NCBI RefSeq assembly: GCF_009857435.1 | Contig: NZ_WWCK01000010.1 | Span: 1-64,000, forward strand | DNA length: 64,000 nucleotides | Source: Duganella rivi | Lineage (GTDB): Bacteria; Pseudomonadota; Gammaproteobacteria; Burkholderiales; Burkholderiaceae_D | Direction of reading: 5' to 3' | Shown here: positions 44,402-53,059 of the stretch, one piece after another | Position numbering within the stretch: the first letter of the stretch is position 1 | Layout: each line of letters starts with the position of its first letter | Made by a program: the position numbers and the translations under genes | The notes under the pieces: model-generated | Database searches by the model: none | Told to the model about the DNA's origin: nothing | The model's input: only the letters and a program-made list of their open reading frames with translations

Positions 44402-44674
44402 CTAGCCGACCAGGGTGGCGGCGCGGGTAAAGATGGAGACGCAGAAATCCATCAGGTAGGTCGCCATCCAGCGGCCCGCCAGGATGATGGCCAGCAGCGT
44501 GATAAGCAGCCTCGGCAGGAAGCTCAGCGTCTGTTCGTTGATCTGGGTGGCGGCCTGGAACAGCGCCACCAGCAAGCCGGTGATCAGGCCGGGCACGACC
44601 AGGATCACCACCAGCAGCATGACGATGTGCAGCGACTCGACGACCAGGTCGACGGCTATTTCAGGAGTCAGCAT
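44402..44674 (-). CDS. fliQ: Flagellar export protein FliQ
   Basis: FliQ (90 residues) has the usual two membrane helices (about 12-37 and 50-72) and the family segment LVALFQAATQINEQTLSF (35-52). Four copies join the FliP-FliR core in the export gate. It lies between fliP (14-bp gap) and fliR (9-bp gap). Confidence 0.95.
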   Translation of the reverse strand: MLTPEIAVDLVVESLHIVMLLVVILVVPGLITGLLVALFQAATQINEQTLSFLPRLLITLLAIILAGRWMATYLMDFCVSIFTRAATLVG

Positions 44675-44688
44675 AGGGACACGCCTCT

Positions 44689-45462
44689 TCAGTACGCCTG
44701 CACGCTGGTCACCAGCGTATTCACGGTCAAGGTCCAGCCATCGACCAGCACGAACAGCAGCAGCTTGAACGGCAGCGAAATCACCAGCGGCGACAGCATC
44801 ATCATACCCATCGCCATCAGCACCGACGACACCACCAGGTCAATCACCAGGAACGGGATGAACAGCATGCAGCCGATCTGGAACGCGGTCTTCAATTCCG
44901 ACAGCACAAACGCCGCCAGCTTGACGGTGAACGCGTGCTGCGACGGTTCGGTAATCTTGTCTTCGCCGGCCAGGTGGGCGATCTGCTGCAAGGCGGCCTT
45001 GCTGGTTTGCGCCAGCATGAAGCGCGAGATCGGCTTCTCGGCGATTTGCAGCGCGGTCTCCAGGCCGATCTTGTCCTGGTCGTAAGGGACGAAGGCCTGC
45101 GTCCAGATCTCGTTGCCGATCGGGCGCATCACCAGCAAGGTCAAGATCAGCGCCACGCCGGTAATCACCCGGTTGGGCAAGCCCTGCTGCAAGCCCAGGG
45201 CCTGGCGCAGCAGCGACAGCACAATCACAAAGCGGGTAAAGCTGGTCATCATCATGACCATCACCGGGAGCAAGCCCAGCAAGGTCATGATGATCAGGAT
45301 TTGCATCTTGACCGTCAGCTCGGTCTTGGCGCCCGGCACCACGTTGGCCAGCAGGTCGACCGCGTGGGCCATGCCCGGCGCGCAGGCGAGGCCCAGCAAG
45401 GCGGCAGCCGGCGCTAACGCGAGCAGGCGGCGCCGCCACTGCGCATTCATGCTCCAGGTCAT
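44689..45462 (-). CDS. fliP: Flagellar export protein FliP
   Basis: FliP (257 residues) has a cleavable signal sequence (about 1-32, ending GMAHA), then MQILIIMTLLGLLPVMVMMMTSFTRF-type helices of which the core TSFTRFVIVLSLLRQALG is diagnostic. LPFKLLLFVLVDGW lies near the end. I chose the ATG at 45462, which overlaps the fliN stop by 2 bases; upstream codons lie within fliN. No fliO gene separates fliN and fliP, as in lateral-type loci. Confidence 0.95.
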   Translation of the reverse strand: MTWSMNAQWRRRLLALAPAAALLGLACAPGMAHAVDLLANVVPGAKTELTVKMQILIIMTLLGLLPVMVMMMTSFTRFVIVLSLLRQALGLQQGLPNRVITGVALILTLLVMRPIGNEIWTQAFVPYDQDKIGLETALQIAEKPISRFMLAQTSKAALQQIAHLAGEDKITEPSQHAFTVKLAAFVLSELKTAFQIGCMLFIPFLVIDLVVSSVLMAMGMMMLSPLVISLPFKLLLFVLVDGWTLTVNTLVTSVQAY

Positions 45463-45833
45463 GGAGTCATCATGTCCAGATTCAGGCCGTCCAGGTCGAT
45501 CACTTTGAGGCCGTAGTTTTCGCCCGCCACCACCACTTCGGCGCGGCCGATGGCGGTGCCGTTCACCTTGATCACCAGCGGTTCGCCGGCCAGCACGTCC
45601 AGTTCCACCACGCTGTCCGGGCCGATGTTCATCAGGTCTTGCAGCGAAATGCGGGCCGACCCCACTTCCAGCGTCAAGGTCACCGGGATCTTGCGCATCA
45701 TGGCTGGCAGATCGCGGCGCGGGGTCGAGACCGGGAGGTCGGTCAGCTCGTTGCCGGGCTGGTCGATAATCATCTCTTCCGACAGGTCTTCCAGCAGGGC
45801 GTCGCTTGGGTTGGCTACGTTCATGTTCATCAT
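45459..45833 (-). CDS. fliN: Flagellar C-ring protein FliN
   Basis: FliN (124 residues) forms the bottom of the C ring. The SpoA domain fills residues 50-120, with PVTLTLEVGSARISLQDLMN and LDVLAGEPLVIKVNG. The N-terminal part is acidic. It shares one base with the fliM stop region and overlaps fliP by 4 bp. Confidence 0.95.
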   Translation of the reverse strand: MMNMNVANPSDALLEDLSEEMIIDQPGNELTDLPVSTPRRDLPAMMRKIPVTLTLEVGSARISLQDLMNIGPDSVVELDVLAGEPLVIKVNGTAIGRAEVVVAGENYGLKVIDLDGLNLDMMTP

Positions 45834-46768
45834 TATTCGGCGTCTTCAAAAGAGGTTAAACAGAGTTTGCCTTTGTGCTCGGTGACTTCGGCCGTAAACA
45901 GGCGGGAATCTTCAAGCAAGACGTCGGCTCTCGCTAAGCTGATTGGGATCACGTCGCCAACCTGCAAATCGTACAAGCTGCCCAGCGTGACTTCCTTGCT
46001 GGCCAAGCGGCCGACCAGGCCCACCTGCAAGCGCTGCGCCAGCGGGGCGGCGGTCTTGGGCTTTTTACCGGCGTCGCGGTCGCGCAGCAGGCCGCGCAGC
46101 ACGCTGGCCATCAGCTGCTTGTCGAGGGCAAACCAGAACTGGCCGGTGGCTTCGCTGCCGGTTTCAGCGACGGTGACGGTAATCACCCAGGTGCCCTTGG
46201 GCGGATGCGAGCCCGGCGCAGGTTTAAATTCGGGCTCGGCGCCCTCTTCGGCCTCGCCTTCGGCCAGGGCCGGCTTCTCGATGGCAGGCAGGTTGAGTTC
46301 GATACGGCCAGCCAGAGTGCCGGCCAACTGTTGCCCAAGCACCACAGCAAGACGCTCTTCAGTGGCGGTGACGCGCACGGCGTTCTCGTCGAGGGGCGGC
46401 GCATCGGCCTTGGCTTCGGTTTTAGCGCCGCTGCCGTAGCGGTAGTTGAGGACGCTGAGCAGGACTTTGCGTTCCAGCGAAAAGGCGATCTGGCCGGCCG
46501 GCGCGGCAAAACTGAGCCAGCGGCTGCGGATCTCGTTGCCTTCCAGGCGGCTGAAGGCGACGTCCTGCACCTGGAAACCGCCCCAGTAGCGGCGGTTCAT
46601 ATTCAGGCGCATCGACTGCGCCAGGTCATCGCGCAACTGGGCCGCAAAAATGTGCAGCAGGTGCACCGGACGCCCCAACAGGCTAGGGTCCAGGACTTGA
46701 TGTTGCGTCTGTTTTGTCGTTGTCATGTGTTGGCCATGGCGGTTAATTCTTTCCCACTCCTCCATCAT
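45833..46768 (-). CDS. fliM: Flagellar switch protein FliM lacking the CheY-binding motif
   Basis: The 311-residue product has a FliM middle domain (about 50-210) and a C-terminal SpoA domain (about 235-305, LQVGLVGRLASKEVTLGSL). The N-terminus (TTTKQTQHQVLDPSLLGRP) does not contain the LSQxEIDALL peptide that binds phospho-CheY in standard FliM. The motor may therefore not be switched by CheY in the usual way. Neither start candidate (46768 or 46726) has a clear ribosome site; the longer one is given. It heads the export-gate operon. Confidence 0.9.
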   Translation of the reverse strand: MMEEWERINRHGQHMTTTKQTQHQVLDPSLLGRPVHLLHIFAAQLRDDLAQSMRLNMNRRYWGGFQVQDVAFSRLEGNEIRSRWLSFAAPAGQIAFSLERKVLLSVLNYRYGSGAKTEAKADAPPLDENAVRVTATEERLAVVLGQQLAGTLAGRIELNLPAIEKPALAEGEAEEGAEPEFKPAPGSHPPKGTWVITVTVAETGSEATGQFWFALDKQLMASVLRGLLRDRDAGKKPKTAAPLAQRLQVGLVGRLASKEVTLGSLYDLQVGDVIPISLARADVLLEDSRLFTAEVTEHKGKLCLTSFEDAE

Positions 46769-47333
46769 CGCACTATCCAGCTAAAAACTGGTTACTTCAG
46801 GCGCAATTTTTTGGCTTGGTTGCTAATCGTAACTTAAAGTAGGACGATCTCGGTAGCAGCATACATCAAAATTCACATTATTGCTAATAAACAATATTTG
46901 ATCAAAAAATTTCCTCCGAGACAAATACCACTTTACAGGAAAGTTGCTAGCAGGTAAGCTTACTTCAACTCATCTCCAGTGACACGCACTTCAACAAACG
47001 GCGCTTACTAAATGATTTGTAACGAAATTTGCTTAGAAAAAACTGTTTTGACCGCAGTGCAACAAAACGGTTCGAGAAACGCCCGCTGACGCTGCCCCAT
47101 CGCACCCATCCACCGCAACTAGCCGAGCAGCTGCTCTCCTCGTGTCCGATTTTGACCGACAGGCTTACACTATCTTTCTTACAAGACTGTGACATGCGCA
47201 ACGGATGTGTAGCACGATTGGTATATGGCAGCAGAATATCTGCACCATGGGCTTGCTGCTTTTCGGCAATCTCGCTAAGGTAGTCATCTGGATTCAATGC
47301 GGTAAAAAACGCGGTAAAAACGGGGGTAGCACC
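46769..47333. promoter_or_regulatory. 565-bp AT-rich divergent region between fliM and fliE
   Basis: No gene is supported here. The stretch 46800-47090 is unusually AT-rich and must hold the promoters for both divergent flagellar operons. I found no sigma-54 site with correct spacing and no good sigma-28 site. Just before fliE lies a short tandem repeat of gcggtaaaaac (47299-47321). The regulator gene lafK, which sits beside fliE in vibrio lateral systems, is absent. Confidence 0.5.
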
Positions 47334-47684
47334 ATGAGCAACGGATTCTCCAGCCTGATTCAGGCCGACCTGGCGTCGCTGACTAATGCGGCGCAAAACA
47401 TGGCAAACAGCAGCCAGACCATCGCTGCCGCCAACCAGTACGGGGCGCACGACCCCAACGCTGCCTTCTCCTTCAGCCAGTCCATGCAAAACGCCATCGA
47501 CAAGGTCAACACGCAGGACGTCGAGGCCGGCCAGAAAATGGCCGATGTCGATTCCGGCAAGAGCGACGACCTGGTCGGCGCCATGCTGTCGAGCCAGGAA
47601 GCCAGCCTGTCCTTCTCGATGTTGATGCAAGTGCGCAACAAGGTGATGGGCGGCCTCGACGAACTCATCAAATTACCGCTGTAA
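47334..47684 (+). CDS. fliE: Flagellar MS ring-rod junction protein FliE
   Basis: FliE (116 residues) joins the MS ring to the rod. The C-terminal half reads FSQSMQNAIDKVNTQDVEAG and ASLSFSMLMQVRNKVM, the family core; the N-terminal half is variable. The start at 47334 follows a GGGGG ribosome site. Earlier in-frame starts give an unrelated N-terminus and were rejected. It leads the operon fliE-F-G-H-I-J. Confidence 0.93.
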   Translation: MSNGFSSLIQADLASLTNAAQNMANSSQTIAAANQYGAHDPNAAFSFSQSMQNAIDKVNTQDVEAGQKMADVDSGKSDDLVGAMLSSQEASLSFSMLMQVRNKVMGGLDELIKLPL

Positions 47685-47705
47685 GCCTCTGCGAAAGCAC
47701 ACAAA

Positions 47706-49487
47706 GTGATTAACACCATCAAGTCCGCCTTCGAGCGCTGGCGTGCGAACCCGGCTGCCCCGACCCTGTCCCCCAATCTGCTGAAGACCCTGTACCCCAT
47801 GCTGATGCTGGCCATCGGCTTGACGGCCCTGGTGCTGATGTACATGTGGAACAATCAGGCCAGCTACAAGCCCGTGTTTGGCGCGCGCGAAAAAGTCTCG
47901 GCGCCCGACATGATGAACGTGCTCGAAACCGACCACATCCCTTACCGCATTCACCCGGAAAGCGGCCAGGTGCTGGTGCCCGATTCGATGCTGGGCAAGG
48001 TGCGCATGCTGCTGGCCGCCAAGGGCGTGACCGCGCAGCTGCCGGCCGGGCTGGAATTGATGGACAAGAACGACCCGCTGGGGGTGTCGCAATTCGTGCA
48101 GGATGTGCGCTTCCGCCGCGGCCTGGAAGGCGAGCTGGCGCAATCGATCATGACGCTGGACGCGATCGCGCATGCGCGCGTGCACCTGTCGATCGCCAAA
48201 TCGACCTCGTTCGTGTCGTCCGACGGCGAGAAATCGTCGGCATCGGTCGTGGTAGCGCTAAAACCTGGCCAGAAGCTGCAACCGGAAGCGATTGCCGCCG
48301 TGGTCAACATGGTGGCTGGCAGCGTTGCCAGCCTGGCGCCATCGCGCGTCAGCCTGGTTGACCAGGCGGGCAACCTGCTGTCGGCCCACATCGACCTGGC
48401 CGACGGCTTTGACGCCGGCACCAGCGGCAACGACGCCAGCAAGCGCTATGCCGACGAGGTCAAGGCCAACATCAAGGGCTTGATCGGCCCGGTCATTGGC
48501 GACGACAACTACCGCATGTCGGTGGCGGCCGCCGTCGACAACGACCGCGTTGAAGAAACCGTGGAAAAATACGGCGCCGATCCGAAGGTCACCAGCGAAG
48601 CCATGCGCGAAGAGCAGGATCGCAACCGCACCGTGATGGGTATTCCCGGCTCGCTGTCCAACCGCCCGCCACCGGCTGCCGCCAACCCGGCCGCCGCCAC
48701 CCAGCAAACCGCCGGCACCGCTGCCGATCCAAACGCCGCGCCGGCCGACGGCACCGCGCGCAAGAACGCCACCACCCGCCAGTACGCCTACGACCGCAGC
48801 ATCACCCAGACCAAGCGCAGCCGTGGCCGCCTTGAGAAGCTGAGCGTGGCCGTGGTGCTGGCGCAAGCTGCCGCGCCGACGCCGAAGACCGGCTGGAGCG
48901 CCGCTGAAATCGCCAACATCGACAAGATCCTGCGCAACGGCCTCGGTATCAATGCCGAGCGCGGCGACCAGCTAGTGGTGTCGGCCATGAACTTCCCGCC
49001 GAAAGCGGCTGCCGTGCAGTGGTGGGAAGAGCGCGACAACATCGTCGACATGAGCAAGTACGCCGGCTACGCGATTGCCGCCCTGCTCGGCTACCTGCTG
49101 CTGGCGCGCCCTATCCTGCGCCTGATCACCGCCCGCTTCACGCCCGATCCGAAAGAAGCAGCGCGCATCGCCGCCGAGCGCCGCGCCGCCGAACAAGCCG
49201 CCGTGGCCGCCGCCAAGGAAGCCAAGGAAGCCGCGGCAAAAGAACAAGCCGCGCTGGCCGGCAATGCTGCCCCGGGCATGCCGGGCGCCGCACCGGCACT
49301 GGGTGGCGTGGCCGGCGGCGCCGGCGGCATGCCAGTGGTGCCGCTGCTGGAAAATTACGATTTGCCGCCACCGGGTTCGGCAGTCGACGTCATGGTCGAC
49401 CACCTGAAAGTGCTGGCAGCAAAAGAACCGGAACGCGTAGCCGAAGTCGTCAAACAATGGATGCAGAAAAATGGCCGAACTCAATAA
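47706..49487 (+). CDS. fliF: Flagellar MS-ring protein FliF
   Basis: FliF (593 residues) makes the membrane-supramembrane ring. The first helix lies at about 29-48 and the second at about 451-471 (YAIAALLGYLLLARPILRLI), with the periplasmic ring-building domains between them. A Pro/Ala-rich insert covers about 315-350. The C-terminal helix that docks FliG (VDVMVDHLKVLAAKEPERVAE) is intact. The start is GTG; no upstream ATG fits. It overlaps fliG by 17 bp. Confidence 0.95.
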   Translation: MINTIKSAFERWRANPAAPTLSPNLLKTLYPMLMLAIGLTALVLMYMWNNQASYKPVFGAREKVSAPDMMNVLETDHIPYRIHPESGQVLVPDSMLGKVRMLLAAKGVTAQLPAGLELMDKNDPLGVSQFVQDVRFRRGLEGELAQSIMTLDAIAHARVHLSIAKSTSFVSSDGEKSSASVVVALKPGQKLQPEAIAAVVNMVAGSVASLAPSRVSLVDQAGNLLSAHIDLADGFDAGTSGNDASKRYADEVKANIKGLIGPVIGDDNYRMSVAAAVDNDRVEETVEKYGADPKVTSEAMREEQDRNRTVMGIPGSLSNRPPPAAANPAAATQQTAGTAADPNAAPADGTARKNATTRQYAYDRSITQTKRSRGRLEKLSVAVVLAQAAAPTPKTGWSAAEIANIDKILRNGLGINAERGDQLVVSAMNFPPKAAAVQWWEERDNIVDMSKYAGYAIAALLGYLLLARPILRLITARFTPDPKEAARIAAERRAAEQAAVAAAKEAKEAAAKEQAALAGNAAPGMPGAAPALGGVAGGAGGMPVVPLLENYDLPPPGSAVDVMVDHLKVLAAKEPERVAEVVKQWMQKNGRTQ

Positions 49488-50508
49488 CATGGATGATGAC
49501 GGCGAATACGCCGTACCGACCAAGCTGACGCCGGTGGAGCAAGCCGCCATCGTGCTGCTGAGCATAGGCGAAGAGCCGGCCGCAGCCGTGCTGCGCTGCC
49601 TGTCGCGCGAGGAATTGCTGGAAGTGACGCAAGTGATGTCGCGCATGAGCGGCATCAAGGTGGAATCGGTCAAGAACGCGATGCAAAAGTTCTTTGACGA
49701 TTACCGCGAGCAGTCCGGCGTGCATGGCGCGTCGCGCAGCTACCTCAAGCGTTCGCTCGACCTGGCGCTGGGCGGCGATCTCGCCAATACCGTGCTGAAC
49801 AATATTTACGGCGATGAGTTGCGCCCGAAAATGGCGCGCCTGCAGTGGGCCTCGCCGAAGTGGCTGGCCGAGTACATCTCCAACGAACACGTGCAGATGC
49901 AGGCGGTGTTCCTGGCCTTCCTGCCGGCCGCGCTGGCCGGCCAGATCATCGACGGCCTGCCGCAAGACAGCCGCGACCTGGTGCTGCTGAACCTGGCGCG
50001 CATGGAAGAAGTCGACGCCGACCTGCTGCAAGAGCTGGATGAACTGGTCGATCGCTGCCTGAGTTCCTTCGATTCGCAAGGCACCAGCGTGGAAGGCATC
50101 CGCCAGACCGCCGAGATCCTGAACCGCCTGCCGAGCAACCGCGCGCAGATGGTGGAACTGCTGCGCGCGCACGACCCGGACGTGGTGTCGAAAATCGAAC
50201 TGTCGATGTACGACTTCTTCATCCTCGGCAACCAGACCGAGCAGGCAATTACCCGCATCCTGGAAGACGTGCCGCTGGAACAGTGGGCAATTGCGCTCAA
50301 GGGCGCCGACATCGCGGTGCGCGACGCCGTGCTGAAAACCATGCCGAAACGCCAGGCCCAGGCCTTCGAGGACATGATGCGCCGCGCCGGCCCGGTGCCG
50401 ATGTCGCGTATCGAACAGACGCGCCAGGAAATCATGGCCACCGTGAAAGCGCTGGCCGACGCCGGCGAGGTCGAGATCCAGCTGTTTGCCGAGCAGGTGA
50501 TTGAATGA
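49471..50508 (+). CDS. fliG: Flagellar motor switch protein FliG
   Basis: FliG (345 residues) is the rotor protein that contacts the stator. The N-terminal domain begins with LTPVEQAAIVLLSIGEE. The middle EHPQ-like position reads SNEHVQMQAVFLAFLP (about 131-146). The C-terminal torque domain contains WAIALKGADIAVRDAVLKTM. Length is slightly above average because of a leading acidic segment. It overlaps fliF by 17 bp and fliH by 4 bp. Confidence 0.95.
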   Translation: MAELNNMDDDGEYAVPTKLTPVEQAAIVLLSIGEEPAAAVLRCLSREELLEVTQVMSRMSGIKVESVKNAMQKFFDDYREQSGVHGASRSYLKRSLDLALGGDLANTVLNNIYGDELRPKMARLQWASPKWLAEYISNEHVQMQAVFLAFLPAALAGQIIDGLPQDSRDLVLLNLARMEEVDADLLQELDELVDRCLSSFDSQGTSVEGIRQTAEILNRLPSNRAQMVELLRAHDPDVVSKIELSMYDFFILGNQTEQAITRILEDVPLEQWAIALKGADIAVRDAVLKTMPKRQAQAFEDMMRRAGPVPMSRIEQTRQEIMATVKALADAGEVEIQLFAEQVIE

Positions 50509-51221
50509 AGCAATTCCGTGCCTACCGCTTCCCGCCACTGGCGCAATTCACCACCCAGCGCGCCGCTGCGGCGGCCGCGCAAGGCCATTCGCATGGCCAC
50601 GGCGGCGACGGCGGCGCGCAGTGGGCCGCCTCGGTCAGCGAGGGCTTTGAACAGGGCCAGCGCGACGGTTACGAAATCGGCCTGGCGCGCGGCCAGGAAG
50701 ACGGCTTTGAAGCGGGCCGCCTGTCCGGCCAGGAACAGGGCCGCGAAGAAGGCCGCCACGAAACCCTGGTTGCCTACGACCAGCTGGCGCGCCCGGTCGA
50801 CGCCATGCTGAAGAGCCTGAAAAAGCTGCGCACCGACTACCGCGCCGCGCAGCGCAAGGAAGTGGTGGATCTGGTGGCCAAGGTGGCGCGCCAGGTGATC
50901 CGCGCCGAACTGGCGCTGCAGCCGGTGCAGTTGATGGCCTTGGTGGAGGAAACCCTGGCGTCGATGCCGCCGACCCGCGACGAGATCGACGTCTACCTGA
51001 ACCCGGAAGAACTGAAGCGCATTGCCGACCTGGATCCAAAACGTTCCAAGCGTTGGAATCTGATTCCCGATGCCCGTCTTGAGGTAGGGGAATGCCGCAT
51101 CAAAGCAGGCGATAATGAAGTTGATGCCGGCTGTCATCAACGTCTTGCGGCTGTCATGGAACAGGTCGATAATCAATTACAGATCGCCGACAGCGGCGAT
51201 GAACCGGAGATCGAAGAGTGA
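50505..51221 (+). CDS. fliH: Flagellar export ATPase regulator FliH
   Basis: FliH (238 residues) binds and restrains the export ATPase FliI. It shows the Gly-rich repeat pattern typical of FliH (GFEQGQRDGYEIGLARGQEDG region, residues 47-75) and a helical C-terminal half with DLVAKVARQVIRAELAL. It overlaps fliG and fliI by 4 bp each. Confidence 0.92.
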   Translation: MKQFRAYRFPPLAQFTTQRAAAAAAQGHSHGHGGDGGAQWAASVSEGFEQGQRDGYEIGLARGQEDGFEAGRLSGQEQGREEGRHETLVAYDQLARPVDAMLKSLKKLRTDYRAAQRKEVVDLVAKVARQVIRAELALQPVQLMALVEETLASMPPTRDEIDVYLNPEELKRIADLDPKRSKRWNLIPDARLEVGECRIKAGDNEVDAGCHQRLAAVMEQVDNQLQIADSGDEPEIEE

Positions 51222-52531
51222 TCGCAGATGCCTTACGCAATCTGGAACTGGGTTCGGTACCCATGGCGACCCCGACGGGCCGCCTGGTGGGCGCATCCGG
51301 TTTATTGCTTGAGGCCGTGGGTTGCCCTTTGCACACGGGCCAGCGTTGCCAGATTGAGACAGTCAGCGGCGAATGGCTTGATGCGCAGGTGGTCGGTTTC
51401 CGCGACAAGCTGTCCTACCTGATGCCGTTCAAGAAAGCGGTCGGCCTGACCACCGGCGCGCGCGTGCTGCCCTCCCCTGAGAAAATCAGCCTGCAAATCG
51501 GCTCTAGCTGGCTGGGCCGCATGGTCAACGGGCTGGGCGAGCCGATCGACGGCCTCGGCAAGCTGACCGGCGATTTCCCGCTCGACTCGCAGCCGCCGCG
51601 CATCCATCCGCTGAAGAAAAAACCGGTCACCGAGCCGCTCGATGTCGGCGTGCGCGCCATCAATTCCATGCTGACCCTGGGCAAGGGCCAGCGCGTCGGC
51701 CTGATGGCCGGTTCCGGCGTCGGTAAATCGGTGCTGCTGGGCATCATGACGCGCCAGACCGTGGCCGACGTGGTCGTGGTCGGCCTGATCGGCGAACGTT
51801 CGCGCGAGGTGCGCGAGTTTGTCGATATGTCGCTGGGCAAGGAAGGCTTGCAAAAAGCCGTGCTGGTGATTGCCCCGGCCGACGAAAGCCCGCTGATGCG
51901 CGTCATGGCCACCGAACTGTGCCATTCGATTGCCGCCCACTACCGCGACCAGGGCAAGAATGTACTGCTGCTGGTCGACTCGCTGACCCGCTACGCCATG
52001 GCGCTGCGCGAAGTGGCGTTGGCGCTGGGCGAGCCGCCGGCCACCAAGGGCTACCCGCCGTCGGTGTTTTCCAACCTGCCGCAGCTGGTGGAATCGGCCG
52101 GCAACGGCGAAAACCAGGCCGGCAGCATGAGCGCGATTTACACCGTGCTGGCGGAAGGCGACGACCATCAGGATCCGGTGGTCGATACCGCGCGCGCCAT
52201 TCTCGACGGTCACATCGTGATGACCCGCGAGCTGGCCGAGCGCGGCCACTACCCGGCCATCGACATCGGCGCGTCGATCAGCCGCTGCATGGCGCAAGTC
52301 ATCAGCCACGAGCACGTGATGGCGGCGCGCGCGCTGAAAGCCAGCATGGCGCGCCACGACCGCGTGCGCGACCTGATCCCGCTCGGCGCTTACGTGCCCG
52401 GCGCCGACCCGATCACCGACAAGGCGGTGCAGCTGCACCCCAAGGTCGAAGATTTTCTGTGCCAAGGCACCAAGGAAGAAGCGCCGATCGGCGCCTGCAT
52501 CGCCCAACTTGAAAAGCTGATGACATCATGA
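51218..52531 (+). CDS. fliI: Flagellar export ATPase FliI
   Basis: FliI (437 residues) is the F1-like ATPase that feeds substrates to the export gate. The Walker A region GSGVGKS lies at 165-171, followed by LIGERSREVREF and the Walker B strand VLLLVDSLTRYAMALREV. The length is normal. Overlaps of 4 bp with fliH and fliJ suggest coupled translation. Confidence 0.96.
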   Translation: MIADALRNLELGSVPMATPTGRLVGASGLLLEAVGCPLHTGQRCQIETVSGEWLDAQVVGFRDKLSYLMPFKKAVGLTTGARVLPSPEKISLQIGSSWLGRMVNGLGEPIDGLGKLTGDFPLDSQPPRIHPLKKKPVTEPLDVGVRAINSMLTLGKGQRVGLMAGSGVGKSVLLGIMTRQTVADVVVVGLIGERSREVREFVDMSLGKEGLQKAVLVIAPADESPLMRVMATELCHSIAAHYRDQGKNVLLLVDSLTRYAMALREVALALGEPPATKGYPPSVFSNLPQLVESAGNGENQAGSMSAIYTVLAEGDDHQDPVVDTARAILDGHIVMTRELAERGHYPAIDIGASISRCMAQVISHEHVMAARALKASMARHDRVRDLIPLGAYVPGADPITDKAVQLHPKVEDFLCQGTKEEAPIGACIAQLEKLMTS

Positions 52532-52959
52532 GCCAACAAAAAATCCGCAATCTGACCACCCTGGTGGCCCTGCGCAACACGGAAGTGGAGCGCCTGCAAA
52601 CGGAAATGGCGGAAAAGGCCAGCGTGCGCGAGCGCTACCAGAAGAACCTGGAACGCCTGACCAGCCTGTACACCAACAGCGGCGCCAGCGGCAACCTCCA
52701 CCCTGCCCTGGCCGGCAACTGCGGCGACTACAAGCAGGCGGTGATGGCCATGGCCGACAGCCACCGGCTCGACCTCCACATGCACGAGGCCGACATGGCG
52801 GTGTCGCAGCAGGCGCTGAACAAGGCCTGGGCCAAGCGCGAGGTGATGGATATGGTGTTGACCAAGGAACAAAAGGTCTACAACCAGCAGCAAACCGTCA
52901 AGGAGCGCAAACAACATGATGAACTGGCAACACAAGTGTGGCTGCGCAGCCAGAAATAA
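52528..52959 (+). CDS. fliJ: Flagellar export stalk protein FliJ
   Basis: This 143-residue protein is almost entirely helical and coiled-coil-like (RNTEVERLQTEMAEKASV early, TVKERKQHDELATQVW at the end). Its position directly behind fliI and its size match FliJ, the central stalk of the export ATPase. Sequence identity in this family is low, so the call leans on context. It is the last gene of the fliE operon. Confidence 0.85.
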   Translation: MSQQKIRNLTTLVALRNTEVERLQTEMAEKASVRERYQKNLERLTSLYTNSGASGNLHPALAGNCGDYKQAVMAMADSHRLDLHMHEADMAVSQQALNKAWAKREVMDMVLTKEQKVYNQQQTVKERKQHDELATQVWLRSQK

Positions 52960-53059
52960 GCGCGGTTACAAAAAATAGTAGGAAATATTTTCATAGGGAA
53001 ACGGTTAAGGTCGCCTTATATCAGGGTACACTTCACTTATCCTTTCCAGGAGCACGATC

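Noticed and set aside
47219-47250. Sigma-54-like TGGCAG...TGCAC before fliE
   Set aside because: The distance between the GG and GC elements is 13 bases, too far for sigma-54.
53001-53030. Sigma-28-like element (TAGG-N15-GCCTTATA) before fliD
   Set aside because: Spacing fits but both boxes have too many mismatches to call with confidence.
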